Shown here piece after piece: positions 6,334 to 16,800 of a stretch of DNA of 36,519 nucleotides. The position numbers were made by a program, and so were the translations under genes. The notes beneath the pieces were generated by a model. The model was not told the DNA's origin. It searched no databases and worked only from the letters and a program-made list of their open reading frames with translations. Source of the DNA: Zoogloeaceae bacterium. GTDB lineage: Bacteria; Pseudomonadota; Gammaproteobacteria; Burkholderiales; Rhodocyclaceae. The DNA is taken from contig JAEUNX010000164.1 in NCBI GenBank assembly GCA_016791025.1, positions 1-36,519 of the forward strand. Reading direction: 5' to 3'. Position 1 is the first letter of the stretch. Each line of letters starts with the position of its first letter.

Positions 6334-8043
6334 ATGCGCGCCTCGCAGTTCCTCATTTCCACCCTCAAGGAAGCTCCCTCCGACGCCGAAGTCACCAGTC
6401 AGAAGCTCATGCTGCGGGCCGGCATGATCAAGAAGGTGGCCGCCGGGATCTACACCTGGATGCCCATGGGGCTGCGGTCCTTGCGCAAGGTGGAGGGAAT
6501 CGTGCGGGAAGAGATGAATCGGTCGGGCGCCATCGAAGTGCTGATGCCCGCCGTCCAGCCCGCCGAGCTTTGGCAGGAATCGGGCCGCTGGGCCTTTTAT
6601 GGCGCCGAGCTGCTGCGCTTTAAGGATCGCCACGAGCGCGACTTCGTCATCGGCCCCACCCACGAGGAAGTGATCACCGACCTGGCCCGCCGCGAGCTGC
6701 GCAGCTACCGCCAGTTGCCCAAGCACTTCTATCAGATCCAGACCAAATTCCGCGACGAGATCCGGCCCCGCTTCGGCGTCATGCGGGGGCGGGAATTCAC
6801 CATGAAGGATGGCTACTCCTTCCACGCCAGCTTCGACGACCTGAAGCGGGAATATCAAATCATGTACGCCACCTACACCCGGATCTTCACCCGCCTCGGG
6901 CTGGAATTCCGGGCCGTGGCGGCGGACACGGGCTCCATTGGCGGCACCGGCTCCCATGAATTCCATGTCATCGCGGAGACCGGCGAGGACGACATCGCCT
7001 ACTGCCCTGATTCCGATTACGCGGCCAACGTTGAATTGGCGGAGGCCCTGGCGCCAGCCACCCCTCGGCCGGCCCCGGCCCAGGCCCTCACCAAGGTTTC
7101 TACGCCTGGGGTCAAGACCATTGAGGAGGTGTCGGCCTTCCTCAAGGTGCCAGCCAGTGCGACGGTCAAATCCGTGGTGGTGGAAGGGGATGACGGACAG
7201 CCGGTACTCCTCCTCCTGCGCGGCGACCATGAGCTGAACGAAATCAAGGCCGGCAAGCTGACCGGCCTGAAGAGCCCCCTCACCTTCGCGAGCGCCGAGT
7301 CGCTGCGGGCCGCTTTTGGTGCCGAGGGCGGCTCCCTCGGCCCGGTGGGCTTCGCGGGGCGGGTGGTGATGGACCGGGCGGTCGCCGTCATGGCGGATTT
7401 CGTCACCGGAGCCAATGACGATGACCACCATTTCACTGGCACCAACATCGGCCGAGACTTTGCCGAACTGGAAGTCGCCGATCTGCGCAATGTCGTGGCC
7501 GGCGACCCGTCCCCCGACGGCTCCGGCCCCCTGGCCCTGTGTCGGGGCATCGAAGTCGGCCACATTTTCCAGTTGCGCACCAAGTATTCCGAGGCCATGG
7601 GCTGCAAGTTCCTGGACGAGAGCGGGCGGGAACAGGTCATGGAAATGGGCTGCTACGGCATTGGCGTCTCCCGCATCCTGGGCGCCGCCATCGAACAAAA
7701 TTTCGATGCCCGCGGCATCATCTGGCCCACCGCCATGGCCCCCTTCCAGGTGGTGATCTGCCCAGTGGGCTGGAGCAAGTCGGAGGCCGTCCGGCAGGAA
7801 TCGGTCAAGCTTTATGACATCCTCGTCACGGCCGGGATCGATGTCATCCTCGATGATCGGGATGAGCGCCCCGGGGTGATGTTTGCCGATTGGGAACTCA
7901 TGGGCGTGCCCCACCGGGTAACCCTGGGAGACCGGGGCCTGAAGGACGGCCTTGCGGAATACCAAGGCCGGCGGGATTCCGAGGCCACCAAGGTCCCGGT
8001 GGCAGAGATCGCCGCCCTGGTGCGGAGCAAAGTCTCGACATGA
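6334..8043 (+). CDS. proS: Prolyl-tRNA synthetase
   Basis: The 569-residue enzyme charges tRNA-Pro with proline. It is the long bacterial type: class II catalytic core at the N-terminus ([49 protein letters not shown]), an inserted YbaK-like editing domain of about 180 residues that removes mischarged alanine (about 225-405, including [18 protein letters not shown]), the class II motif 3 ([19 protein letters not shown]) and an anticodon-binding C-terminal domain. I chose the ATG at 6334 because [19 protein letters not shown] is the family's normal beginning; the frame is open further upstream. A TACACT at 6294-6299 could be a -10 element. The last bases overlap the next gene's ATG. Confidence 0.97.
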   Translation: MRASQFLISTLKEAPSDAEVTSQKLMLRAGMIKKVAAGIYTWMPMGLRSLRKVEGIVREEMNRSGAIEVLMPAVQPAELWQESGRWAFYGAELLRFKDRHERDFVIGPTHEEVITDLARRELRSYRQLPKHFYQIQTKFRDEIRPRFGVMRGREFTMKDGYSFHASFDDLKREYQIMYATYTRIFTRLGLEFRAVAADTGSIGGTGSHEFHVIAETGEDDIAYCPDSDYAANVELAEALAPATPRPAPAQALTKVSTPGVKTIEEVSAFLKVPASATVKSVVVEGDDGQPVLLLLRGDHELNEIKAGKLTGLKSPLTFASAESLRAAFGAEGGSLGPVGFAGRVVMDRAVAVMADFVTGANDDDHHFTGTNIGRDFAELEVADLRNVVAGDPSPDGSGPLALCRGIEVGHIFQLRTKYSEAMGCKFLDESGREQVMEMGCYGIGVSRILGAAIEQNFDARGIIWPTAMAPFQVVICPVGWSKSEAVRQESVKLYDILVTAGIDVILDDRDERPGVMFADWELMGVPHRVTLGDRGLKDGLAEYQGRRDSEATKVPVAEIAALVRSKVST

Positions 8044-8708
8044 CCACCACCGCGGCCCGTGCTTCGGATCGATTCACCCTGCGCCGTCAGGTGCAGGGGG
8101 CCGTCGTCGCGGGCCTGCTGACCGTCTCGCCCCTGGTTTTTGCCGGCGCCCAGATTTATGAACCCCTGGCTGCCAGCGTGCAGGCTGCTCTCCATGCCGC
8201 GGTCTCGGATTCCGCTCCACCAGACACACTATTTACCGAGCGTGCCGATAACCGGCGCTGGCTGCAGCAGATGTCCGATCGACTGGCGCGCCGCATTCCC
8301 GACGCCGCCTACCGGGAGGATCTCCTCAAATCGGTCTATTACGAAGCGACGCGGGCGGGCCTCGATCCCCAGTTGGTGCTGGGCCTGATCCAGGTGGAGA
8401 GCGGCTTTCGCAAGTACGCCGTCTCCACCGCCGGGGCGCGGGGCTTCATGCAGGTCATGCCGTTTTGGGTCAAGGTGATTGGCCGCCAGGAAGACAACCT
8501 ATTCCACCTGCGGACCAATCTGCGTTATGGCTGCACCATCCTGCGCCACTACCTCGCCATCGAGAAGGGCGACCTTTTCCGCGCCCTGGGCCGCTACAAC
8601 GGCAGCCTGGGTCGGGCCGAGTATCCCAACATGGTTCGGGGAGCCTGGGAACGCCAGTGGTCCTATTCCCGCGCCAGCACCGAGCATTCTGTCATCGCGA
8701 GAAACTGA
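8040..8708 (+). CDS. Lytic transglycosylase (SLT domain)
   Basis: The 222-residue protein has a hydrophobic N-terminal segment (about 17-40, uncleaved anchor or signal peptide) followed by a soluble-lytic-transglycosylase domain that cleaves peptidoglycan glycan strands to 1,6-anhydro products in the periplasm. The catalytic glutamate is E120 in [17 protein letters not shown] (about 135-141), NLRYG (about 160-164) and ALGRYNGS (about 182-189) are the usual core motifs. The ATG overlaps the proS stop as ATGA, so the two are translationally coupled. The short C-terminus after the SLT core has no recognisable binding module. Confidence 0.93.
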   Translation: MTTTAARASDRFTLRRQVQGAVVAGLLTVSPLVFAGAQIYEPLAASVQAALHAAVSDSAPPDTLFTERADNRRWLQQMSDRLARRIPDAAYREDLLKSVYYEATRAGLDPQLVLGLIQVESGFRKYAVSTAGARGFMQVMPFWVKVIGRQEDNLFHLRTNLRYGCTILRHYLAIEKGDLFRALGRYNGSLGRAEYPNMVRGAWERQWSYSRASTEHSVIARN

Positions 8709-8738
8709 GCGTTTCCGCCGTCTTGTGGAAGTCCACGC

Positions 8739-9515
8739 GTGTTCAAACGCCTACGTATCCTCATTTTGCTTTTCATCCTCATCACAGTGGCCCTCGGAAA
8801 CTGGCGAACCGAGTCCCGCCTCAAGGATTGGCAAAACAGTGTCCATGTCACCGTATATCCACTTGCCGGTGACGACTCGCCCGTCACCCGGGATTACCTG
8901 AGCACTCTGCGGCCCACCAATTTCGAGGCCCTGGAAAAATACTTTGGCAGCGAAGCCAGTCGGCTCGGGCTTCCACTTCTCAAGCCGGTGGCCCTGGAAC
9001 TCGCACCCACCTTGCGCACCGCCCCGCCATCACCGCCGGAAGGCGGCGATAGCGCACTCACCGCCATCGTGTGGAGCCTGCGGATGCGCTACTGGGCCTG
9101 GCGCCACGACGAGGCGCCGGGGCCAAAGCCGGACATCCGCCTGTTTCTGGTCTATCACGACCCGAGCCGCCGCCCCACCCTCCCCCACTCCACTGGGCTG
9201 CGTGAAGGCCGTATGGCCCTGGTGCAGGTCTTCGCCAGTCCAGCAGATCAGGGCGGAAACCAGGTCGTGACCGCCCACGAACTGCTCCATACCCTCGGCG
9301 CCACCGACAAATACGACCCGGAGACCCTGATGCCGCGCTTCCCCGACGGGTTTGCCGAACCGACCCGGGAGCCACGCATTCCCCAGGAACGGGCCGAACT
9401 GATGGCAGGACGCATCCCGGTGGGCGCCCAGACCGCAGACATTCCGACCTCCCTCGCGCAAACCCTGATCGGGCCCGCCACGGCGCGGGAGATCGGCTGG
9501 ACTCACGGTCGCTGA
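8739..9515 (+). CDS. Membrane-anchored putative zinc metalloprotease (HExxHxxGxxD)
   Basis: The 258-residue protein begins with one hydrophobic segment (about 6-20, RILILLFILITVALG) that would anchor it with the rest outside the cytoplasm. The body has no domain I can name with certainty, but HELLHTLGATD at about 180-190 fits the metzincin zinc motif HExxHxxGxxH/D exactly, with Asp as third ligand as in snapalysin-type proteases. A methionine follows at about 198 (ETLMPRFPDG) and could supply the Met-turn. The start is a GTG at 8739 with GGAAG upstream, 30 bases after the transglycosylase stop. Proteolytic activity is inference from the motif; a structural or substrate-processing role in the envelope fits its neighbour. 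Confidence 0.72.
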   Translation: MFKRLRILILLFILITVALGNWRTESRLKDWQNSVHVTVYPLAGDDSPVTRDYLSTLRPTNFEALEKYFGSEASRLGLPLLKPVALELAPTLRTAPPSPPEGGDSALTAIVWSLRMRYWAWRHDEAPGPKPDIRLFLVYHDPSRRPTLPHSTGLREGRMALVQVFASPADQGGNQVVTAHELLHTLGATDKYDPETLMPRFPDGFAEPTREPRIPQERAELMAGRIPVGAQTADIPTSLAQTLIGPATAREIGWTHGR

Positions 9516-9578
9516 AAGAACACCGCCCGCCGCTCCAATGCATTTGACCGCAGCCCATCAAATGCTCATGATGACTGT

Positions 9579-10670
9579 ATGTCTATACAGCCATCCAGCC
9601 CGACGCCGCCGCAACGCCGACCGCTGCGTGGGAGGGGAAGCGCCAGCGTCCCCGACAGCCGATTCCTCTCCTGGCAGCGCAGTGAGGCCGATGACGGCTG
9701 GCCCCGCGATGAGGCGTCGGCGCCCCGCACCCAGCTGCTGGTGGATACCGCCCGCCATGTCATTACCTACAACCAGTCGCCGGACATCTCCTTCGACCGT
9801 TCGATCAATCCCTACCGCGGATGCGAGCATGGCTGCGCCTACTGCTTTGCCCGTCCCTCCCATGCCTGGCTTGGCTTGTCCCCAGGACTCGATTTCGAGA
9901 CGCAACTATTTTGGAAACCTGATGCGCCTGGCTGCCTCGCAGACGAGCTCGCCCATCCCGCCTACCGCCCTGCCCCGCTTGCCCTAGGGGTCAATACCGA
10001 CGCCTGGCAACCCGTCGAGCGCCAAACCGGGCTCACTCGTCAGCTGCTTCAGATCCTGGCGGCATGCCGCCACCCCGTCAGCACCATCACCAAATCCTCG
10101 TTGATCGAACGGGACATCGATTTGCTCGCAACCATGGCGAAGCTCGGCATTGTCAAGGTCATGGTCTCCATCACCACCCTCGATGCGAATCTGGCGCGCC
10201 GGCTCGAACCCCGGGCAGCCAGCCCCGCCCGCCGCCTCGAGACCCTGCGAAAACTGAGCGAAGCTGGCATTCCCACCGGCGTGATGTTTGCGCCGCTGAT
10301 CCCCGGCCTGAACGATCACGAATTGGAGACGGTGCTAAATGCCGCTGCCGCGGCGGGGGCCCGATCGGCCGGCTGGGTCCTGGTCCGCCTGCCCCACGAG
10401 GTGGGGGAATTATTTCAGGAATGGCTGGAATGCCATGTGCCGGATCGGGCCGCCCGGGTCATGAGCCTGATCGGGCAAACCCGTGGCGGACAAACCTACG
10501 ATGCGCGCTTCGGCCACCGCATGCGCGGCCAGGGCCCCCTGGCGTCGCTTTATCAGCAGCGAATGGCCGTGGCGACGCGTCGCCTCGGTCTCGCTGACCC
10601 TCACCCACCGCTGCGCAGTGACCTTTTCACGCCACCGCGACGGAGCAACAGGCAGGGAGAACTCTTCTAG
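9579..10670 (+). CDS. Radical SAM protein, PA0069/Rv2578c family
   Basis: The 363-residue protein contains the radical SAM cluster motif CEHGCAYC (Cys about 82, 86, 89) in the context INPYRGCEHGCAYCFARPSH, typical of the PA0069/Rv2578c family related to spore photoproduct lyase. Upstream residues include a basic, proline-rich head, and downstream LGVNTDAWQPVER and SITTLDANLARRLEPRAASP match the family. Members carry a [4Fe-4S] cluster and cleave S-adenosylmethionine; the substrate is unknown, with nucleic-acid repair a common guess. The ATG at 9579 is the only in-frame ATG near the family's normal beginning. It ends seven bases from the convergent gene at 10678. Confidence 0.9.
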   Translation: MSIQPSSPTPPQRRPLRGRGSASVPDSRFLSWQRSEADDGWPRDEASAPRTQLLVDTARHVITYNQSPDISFDRSINPYRGCEHGCAYCFARPSHAWLGLSPGLDFETQLFWKPDAPGCLADELAHPAYRPAPLALGVNTDAWQPVERQTGLTRQLLQILAACRHPVSTITKSSLIERDIDLLATMAKLGIVKVMVSITTLDANLARRLEPRAASPARRLETLRKLSEAGIPTGVMFAPLIPGLNDHELETVLNAAAAAGARSAGWVLVRLPHEVGELFQEWLECHVPDRAARVMSLIGQTRGGQTYDARFGHRMRGQGPLASLYQQRMAVATRRLGLADPHPPLRSDLFTPPRRSNRQGELF

Positions 10671-10677
10671 CGCCGCT

Positions 10678-11478
10678 TCAGGACGAGCGACTGGCCATCC
10701 CCTCGTAGAGCCCGACACAGAGGTCGAGCTGCTCGAGAATGCGCTCGCTGGTGGTGGCGACATGGCTGGCCGCCTGAGGGGAGCGATCCGATTGATCGAG
10801 AGCGCCCTTGAAGAAGAACCATTGCTGATCCACCAGGGCCAGCTCGTCGCGTACCGGGCCGGTACTCTCCGGCGCCTTGCCCAATTCGGCCTGGGCCTGC
10901 TCGAACTCGCCCACCGCCTTGTCCAGGGCGGTCTTGGAATCCACCACCTGAACCCCGGCCCGCTGGAAGAAATAGAACTTCGCCATACGCTGGGAGAGCA
11001 TCCGTTGCCGCCCCGCCAGACCAATGATCCGGCCCATGCTCCCACCCAGGGCTTTTTCGTAGGCCAGGGTCAGACGATGGGCCGAGGCGAGGACGGATTC
11101 ATTCGCTTTGAATAGGGCGGGCGCCGCTTCCGTGACCGGGGGTTTGGCCAGCACCGCGCGGCAGGCTTCCCATTCGCTTTTCAATTGAGCCAGGGCCGCC
11201 GCGATCTCCGGATTGGGCTGAAGAGAGGAAAGCTCGCCAAGCTGGCGGTCGAAAAGGCTGACCGAGGCGTCGAGAATCTTGCGCGCCCGGTCAGTTTCCA
11301 CCTGGGTCAGGACCATTAGCCACGCCTTCGCCGCCCGTTGAGACAACATGCGCTGGCGACCCGCCTTGTTCACCGCAGCAGGCAGACTCATGCCCGCTGC
11401 GGGGGGCGCGGACAGGGCGGGGATCGCCCAGCCGGCCAGCAGCGCCGACCCCATCCACAACACACGACGACGTTCCAT
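10678..11478 (-). CDS. Periplasmic protein with two PilJ/NarX-type sensor boxes
   Basis: The 266-residue protein has an N-terminal signal (MERRRVLWMGSALLAGWAIPALSA; the RRR may be Tat-like) and two similar helical units. Each begins with the same box, AGRQRMLSQR, at about 39-48 and 155-164. This box is the hallmark of the PilJ-type N-terminal domain (PF13675), related to the nitrate/nitrite-binding P-box region of NarX/NarQ. Here it stands alone, without a histidine kinase or methyl-accepting part, so it is a periplasmic ligand-binding or adaptor protein; the ligand is unknown. I chose the ATG at 11478 because GGGAGG precedes it by eight bases. That ribosome binding site can be masked by a hairpin at 11487-11509. 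It follows tldD after 80 bases. Confidence 0.85.
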   Translation of the reverse strand: MERRRVLWMGSALLAGWAIPALSAPPAAGMSLPAAVNKAGRQRMLSQRAAKAWLMVLTQVETDRARKILDASVSLFDRQLGELSSLQPNPEIAAALAQLKSEWEACRAVLAKPPVTEAAPALFKANESVLASAHRLTLAYEKALGGSMGRIIGLAGRQRMLSQRMAKFYFFQRAGVQVVDSKTALDKAVGEFEQAQAELGKAPESTGPVRDELALVDQQWFFFKGALDQSDRSPQAASHVATTSERILEQLDLCVGLYEGMASRSS

Positions 11479-11486
11479 GACAATTG

Positions 11487-11509
11487 CCTCCCGAATCAAT
11501 TCGGGGAGG
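11487..11509 (-). promoter_or_regulatory. Hairpin that can mask the ribosome binding site of the two-box sensor gene
   Basis: In the mRNA sense the left arm CCTCCCCGAAT (from 11509) and right arm ATTCGGGAGG (to 11487) are complementary over ten pairs with one extra C, around a tiny TG centre that would open to a short loop. The right arm contains GGGAGG, the ribosome binding site of the gene starting at 11478, and the left arm supplies the CCTCC that pairs with it. Translation could therefore be held off unless the stem melts or is bound. The same inverted repeat could instead act as a DNA operator. Confidence 0.5.
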
Positions 11510-11558
11510 TTAACGGTCCTGCCGCGGCGGCTTTAAGCGGTCGAAAAAGATTTCCTGG

Positions 11559-13007
11559 TCATGCGGTGCCACCCACCGTCAGCCCGTCGATGCGCAGGGT
11601 CGGTTGCCCCACACCCACGGGAACGCTCTGGCCTTCCTTGCCGCAGGTCCCCACCCCCGTATCGAGGGCCATGTCGTTGCCGATCATGCTGACCCGGGTC
11701 AGGGCGTCGGGCCCGTTGCCGATGAGGGTGGCGCCCTTGACCGGCCGGGTCACCTTGCCATCCTCGATCAGATAGGCCTCGGCGGTGGAAAACACGAACT
11801 TTCCAGAGGTGATATCCACCTGCCCACCACCAAAATTGACGGCGTAGAGCCCCTTCTTGACGGACTGGATGATCTCTGCCGGGTCGCGGTCACCGTTCAG
11901 CATGTAGGTGTTGGTCATGCGAGGCAGAGGCAGGTGAGCAAAGGATTCACGCCGGCCATTGCCGGTGGGCGCCATGCCCATCAGGCGGGCATTGAGCATG
12001 TCCTGCATGTAACCGGTGAGGACACCGTCCTCGATCAACACCGTGCGGGAACTGGGATTGCCTTCGTCGTCGATGGTCAGCGATCCGCGCCGGTCGGGAA
12101 TCGTGCCATCGTCCACCACCGTCACACCCTTAGCCGCCACCTGCTGGCCGATCCGGCCGGAAAAGGCCGAACTCCCCTTGCGATTGAAGTCACCCTCAAG
12201 GCCGTGCCCAATCGCCTCGTGCAGCAGAATGCCCGGCCATCCCGGCCCCAGTACGACGCTCATGGTCCCGGCCGGGGCTGGCGCCGCTTCAAGGTTGACC
12301 CGCGCCTGATGCACGGCCTGACGAGCGTACTCCCGGAGCAGGTCATCAGAGAAATAGGCATAGTCATAGCGCCCGCCGCCGCCGCCGCTGCCCTGCTCGC
12401 GCCGTCCATCGGCCTCCATGATCACCGTCACCGACACCCTCACCAGGGGCCGGATGTCCGCCGCCAGATGGCCATCGCTGCGGGCCACGAGGACCACCTC
12501 CCAGGACCCCACGACGTGGGCCATGACCTCAATAACCTTGGGATCCTCGGCCCGGGCGAAGCCCTCCAAACGCTCGAGCAGGCGGACCTTGGCATCGGCC
12601 TCCAGCGAAAGCAGGGGGTCGTCAGCCCGGTAGAGCGGCGGCGTGACCGCGGCGCTTCGCATCGTCGCCGCCCGAGCGCCGCCCCCTGCGGCCCCAACGG
12701 CCCGGGTCGCCTCGGCCGCCGCAAGGAGCGCCGGGAGGCTGATGTCGTCAGAGTAGGCGAAGGCAGTCTTCTCGCCGCTGATCGCCCGCACTCCGACCCC
12801 CTGGTCGATGTTGAAGCTTCCGGATTTGACGATCCCCTCTTCGAGGCTCCAGGCCTCCGTTCGGTGATACTGGAAATACAGGTCCGCATAGTCGAGGCGG
12901 TGGGTGAGGAGGGTGCCAAATACCGACTCGAGGTGGGACTCTGTCAGATCGTAGGGCGCCAGCAGCAACTGCCGGGCAGCGGTCAGGGGAGCGAGATGGG
13001 TAGTCAT
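11559..13007 (-). CDS. tldD: Metalloprotease TldD
   Basis: The 482-residue protein is TldD, which together with PmbA/TldE forms a cytoplasmic zinc protease that in other bacteria trims unfolded or modified peptides such as microcin B17 precursor and antitoxin CcdA. The zinc site [11 protein letters not shown] lies at about 263-273. [19 protein letters not shown] (about 70-88), [22 protein letters not shown] and the C-terminal [20 protein letters not shown] with [17 protein letters not shown] are standard. No pmbA gene is in the window; it is commonly elsewhere. The ATG lies 12 bases after the nitrilase-family gene, in the conserved order yhdP-nit-tldD. Confidence 0.96.
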   Translation of the reverse strand: MTTHLAPLTAARQLLLAPYDLTESHLESVFGTLLTHRLDYADLYFQYHRTEAWSLEEGIVKSGSFNIDQGVGVRAISGEKTAFAYSDDISLPALLAAAEATRAVGAAGGGARAATMRSAAVTPPLYRADDPLLSLEADAKVRLLERLEGFARAEDPKVIEVMAHVVGSWEVVLVARSDGHLAADIRPLVRVSVTVIMEADGRREQGSGGGGGRYDYAYFSDDLLREYARQAVHQARVNLEAAPAPAGTMSVVLGPGWPGILLHEAIGHGLEGDFNRKGSSAFSGRIGQQVAAKGVTVVDDGTIPDRRGSLTIDDEGNPSSRTVLIEDGVLTGYMQDMLNARLMGMAPTGNGRRESFAHLPLPRMTNTYMLNGDRDPAEIIQSVKKGLYAVNFGGGQVDITSGKFVFSTAEAYLIEDGKVTRPVKGATLIGNGPDALTRVSMIGNDMALDTGVGTCGKEGQSVPVGVGQPTLRIDGLTVGGTA

Positions 13008-13019
13008 GAAATCCTTGGA

Positions 13020-13841
13020 TCAGGGGAGGCGGCGATGGTTCAGGGCCGGCAGGCTTTCCCGGACGGTGGCGAGGCGGGCAGGATCCACATCGGCCATGAC
13101 GACTCCCCAACCCTCGGCTCGCCGCCCAAGGACTTGACCCCAAGGGTCCACGATGAGGGTGTCGCCATAGGTGAGCCGACCACTTGGATGGCGCCCACCC
13201 TGGGCGGGCGCCATGACATAGCACTGATTTTCGATCGCCCGCGCCCGCAAAAGCACTTCCCAATGGTCCTTGCCGGTGGTGTAGGTGAAGGCTGAGGGCA
13301 GAATCGCGAGATCCACCTCGCCCATGGCCCGGAATAATTCCGGAAAGCGCAGGTCGTAGCACACCGCCAGGCCGACGCGGCCGCAGGGCGAATCAAAGGT
13401 CACCACGTCCACGCCGGGTTCGATGGTCGTGGATTCGTCGTAGCGCTCCTGCCCCCGCTGGAAACTGAACAGGTGGATTTTGTCGTAGCGGGCTACCCGC
13501 CGGCCATCGGCATCAAAGACCAGCACGGCATTGCGCACCCGGTCCGGATCGCCTGACTCCATCGGGATGGTGCCACCGACGATCCAGACACCATGGCGGG
13601 CGGCGACCTCGGCAAGGAAGGACTGGAGGGGCCCGTGGCCGTCCGCCTCACAGATGGCCACTTTGTCCCGCTCATCCGCGGAAATCAGCGCAAAGTACTC
13701 CGGCAGCGCCACGAGCTTCGCGCCGCCCCGAGCCGCAGCCGCAATGAGGGGTTCGACCTCCCGCAGGTTGGCCGCCACATCAGGGCCGGAGACCGTCTGG
13801 ACGGCGGCGACACGCACGGTGGCGGATTCAGGTACGGACAT
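13020..13841 (-). CDS. Carbon-nitrogen hydrolase (Nit1/omega-amidase-like)
   Basis: The 273-residue enzyme belongs to the nitrilase superfamily. The catalytic triad is visible as E48 (ALPEYF), K121 (YDKIHLFSF) and C161 (AVCYDLRFPELFR), with a further glutamate in KDHWEVLLRARAIENQ. The sequence resembles the Nit1/YbeM-type branch; some Nit1 proteins deaminate glutathione (metabolite repair), so that is a reasonable but unproved role. I took the ATG at 13841, which gives MSVPESATVRVAAVQTV, the usual short lead before the first strand; a longer frame upstream overlaps yhdP and has no support. It lies 32 bases after yhdP and 12 before tldD, so it is the middle gene of the operon. Confidence 0.92.
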   Translation of the reverse strand: MSVPESATVRVAAVQTVSGPDVAANLREVEPLIAAAARGGAKLVALPEYFALISADERDKVAICEADGHGPLQSFLAEVAARHGVWIVGGTIPMESGDPDRVRNAVLVFDADGRRVARYDKIHLFSFQRGQERYDESTTIEPGVDVVTFDSPCGRVGLAVCYDLRFPELFRAMGEVDLAILPSAFTYTTGKDHWEVLLRARAIENQCYVMAPAQGGRHPSGRLTYGDTLIVDPWGQVLGRRAEGWGVVMADVDPARLATVRESLPALNHRRLP

Positions 13842-13873
13842 GGCGGATGACGCTCCGTTGTGATGCGATGCCA

Positions 13874-16800
13874 CTATTCGGGTCTCCCCGGGCGCAGCTC
13901 CGGCCCGCTCTCGACCTTCTCCACCTTGGGATCCTGCCACTGACCCGTGACCCGGTAGTTGAAGGCAAAGAGCTTCTCGATCGGATCCGACAGGGCTTTC
14001 TGAGCCAGGTAGGTGACCACCCCTGCCACCGGGTTCAGGAGGCTTGCGGCCGCGCCCACGGCGATCGACTCGCTGAGGGTGGGCTGGACCCTGACCAGAA
14101 GTTCCTGGGACTCCCGCGCCAGATCCGCCGTGCCGCTCAGGGCCACCCGAGCCGCCGGGCCGCGGATCTCCAGGTCGTCCGTCCGCATGACACCCGCCTT
14201 CACGTCGATGCTACCCGAAATGCGATCGAAGGCGAAACCTTCGCTGAAGACGTCGCGGAAATCCAGCGTGATCCGGCGCGGCAAGGATTGCAGACTCAGA
14301 ACACCCAGCAACCGACCCACCCCGGGCTCCAGCTTGCGGAATTGTCCGCCTTCGACACTAAGGTTCATCTGACCGGCCAGAGTAGGGAAATCCACACGAG
14401 TCGGCCCGCCATGCCACCGCACCCGGCCAGTGAGCTTGGCGGTGCCTCGGCGCAGGGCGTCGGCATAGCCCAGACGGGTCAGGAGCTTCCCCGCATCGGC
14501 GGACTCCAGCTTGAAATCCAGGTCAGTCTGACCCGGCTGACCCGGGCGCCACAGCCCCTTTGCCGACACATCCCCATCTGGATTGGTGAGGGAAAGGGCG
14601 TCGATTTGCCACACGCCGGTCTGGTTGCGGGCCATGATCGCCAGGCGCCCCAACGGTTTATCCCGCAAGATGAATTGCTGGACGCTGATGTCCAGGGAAG
14701 GCAGCTTGCGCAGGGACCCGGAATCGTCCGGCCCGTCCTCAGGGCCATCCTGGCCGCCCCCGACGGCAAGGCGAAAGAGGCGGGCTGTGAGGGCGCCGCT
14801 GTCCTTGCCATGCCAGCGAAACTCGCCCTCCACCTCCTTGCTGTGCACCGTTCCCTGCCAGCCGCCCGCCCGAGCCGCCGCCTGGAGGCTCAGATCCCGA
14901 ACAGTCTGACCAAAGGCGCGGAGGGCCCCGGCCTGGAGGCTGACCTGGGTGACGCCTCCGGCCGACTCGGTTTCGCTCCCGGCACTTGCGGCCTCACCGC
15001 TGTCCACCGCCTGCCGCCACGCATCCAGATCGATTTCCGGCCGGCTGATCCGCACACTCACCCCACGCTCGGGCAACCGCAGGGGCAGACCGACAGCAAT
15101 GTCTCCCCGGGTCGGATGCCAGGCGCCCTCCCCCTGACCCCGTAGTTCGATTGCCAGGAGCTCACCCATGGTGGCACGAATCACGTCCTCCGCCGCCCCC
15201 GGGAGCAGCGTCAGGTCCACGCTCAGGGGCCATTCGTCGGTCCCGCGCTTGTTGAAGGGCGCAGGCAGGCTCGACGTCAAGCCGCCGAGCGTACTGTGCA
15301 CCGCCACGGTGGCCCCCCGTGATTTCACCCCCACCTCGGCCTTCCACGCCACCGAGCCAGCCAGATGGTCCAACCAAGGCCAGCCATAGTGACGACGAGC
15401 CGCGGCAAGCGACGCGCCCCCAGCTGCCGTAAAGGCCACTACCCCGTCCGGCCGGGTTTCTCCCCGGATCGTCACCGGCTCATCGAGAAATCGGCCGCGT
15501 CCGTCGGAAAGCGTTAAGGCCTGGGCCGTGAAGCTCACCCGCCCGCCCGCCTCAGTTACCGGCGGCAACTCCGGTACGACCACCAGCCGGTTGCCAGTAA
15601 AAGAAAAACTCCCCCTAACCTTGGTGGCCGCGGTATTGCGCAGCGGCATGTCCAGGCGCAGATCCAGCCGCCCATTGCCCTCCGCTCGCATATCGTCCGT
15701 AAAGTGATCAATCTGCTTCGCCACCGGACTTTCCGAGACAAAGCGGAGGAAATCCGGGGTCGGGCCACTCGCCTTGCCCTGGATCTCCAGCAATTCTTCG
15801 GTGGCTTCCAGGTCAGCCAAACGGGCCGACACATCCATGAGATCGACGTTAAAGATCTTTGCCCGGTTCGCGGTGATGGTCATCGACGCCCCCTCGAAGA
15901 GGAGCTCGCCGTTGATGTCATCGATGGGCGGCCAGCCTTCGGCATATTCCAGCCGGGCGCCGGCGATACGTGCCCGCACCTGGAACTGCCCGCCCCGCCC
16001 GCCCACGAAGGGAAAGTCCCGCAGATCACCCTTGAGGCGCAGGCGCGCGTCGTGGGCGGTTCCGCCGACGATGCTGCGCTGCAGCCAGTCCCGCGTATCC
16101 CGATTCACCACCAGGGGCATGTAGCGCCAGACGGCGGCGCCGTTGGCACGCTGCAGCCGCGCCTGGAGATCGATCACGCCGGGCCCCGCATCGGTGGGCC
16201 GATATGTGCCTGAAGCCTGGCCGCTGGCGTCCTCGTTTTCGAACTCCGCCTTGTCAAGAGAAAATTCCAGCTGCCCACCCCGGCGTTGCCAGCCCCCTTC
16301 GGCCCGCACATTGGCCAACTGCAGGCGGGGATTGGAGAACACCTCCGGCAGGTCGAGCTTGAGGTCCGGACTCTGGATCATCAGCCGCCCCTGGGATTCA
16401 CTGCCTTCAATATCGCCGGACAAGCCCGCGACGCCGGGAATCCGCTTCCACGCCCGCAGGCCGATTCCGCTGAAGCGTGCCTTCAGGTCCCAGGCCTCGG
16501 GGGCATCCAGAGGACCACGCCAGGTGGCGTTAAAATCCCGGATCGCGCCGGTCGGATCGAAGGAGGCGAGCTGATCGACGACGCCGGGGGCCAGGGGCAG
16601 GAACACCGCCAGGCGGACCAAGCCGTCCAGGTCCAGCTCACTGGCCTGAAGCCGCCCGCCGGGCTTGGCACCAACCTGCTGGGCCAGATGCAACGTCAAG
16701 GGCCCAAGCGCAATGCCGTCTCCCGTCTCCACCCGCACGGCCTCCAGATCCAGCCGCCGCTCGTCGCCATTTTGGCCGACCCCCATCCGCCCCTTTCCGC

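Noticed and set aside
6325..7965. Minus-strand open frame of 546 codons opposite proS
   Set aside because: It mirrors proS codon structure; the proS protein is unambiguous and the antisense product has no family resemblance.
11407..11478. Certain Tat signal peptide on the double-box sensor
   Set aside because: RRRVLW departs from the twin-arginine consensus after the arginines; an ordinary Sec signal is as likely.
11604..13295. Plus-strand open frame of 563 codons opposite tldD
   Set aside because: It is an antisense shadow of tldD in high-GC DNA, without domain or ribosome binding site.
13847..15145. Plus-strand frame of 432 codons opposite yhdP
   Set aside because: It is antisense to a recognised protein, rich in His, Pro and Arg, with no domain.
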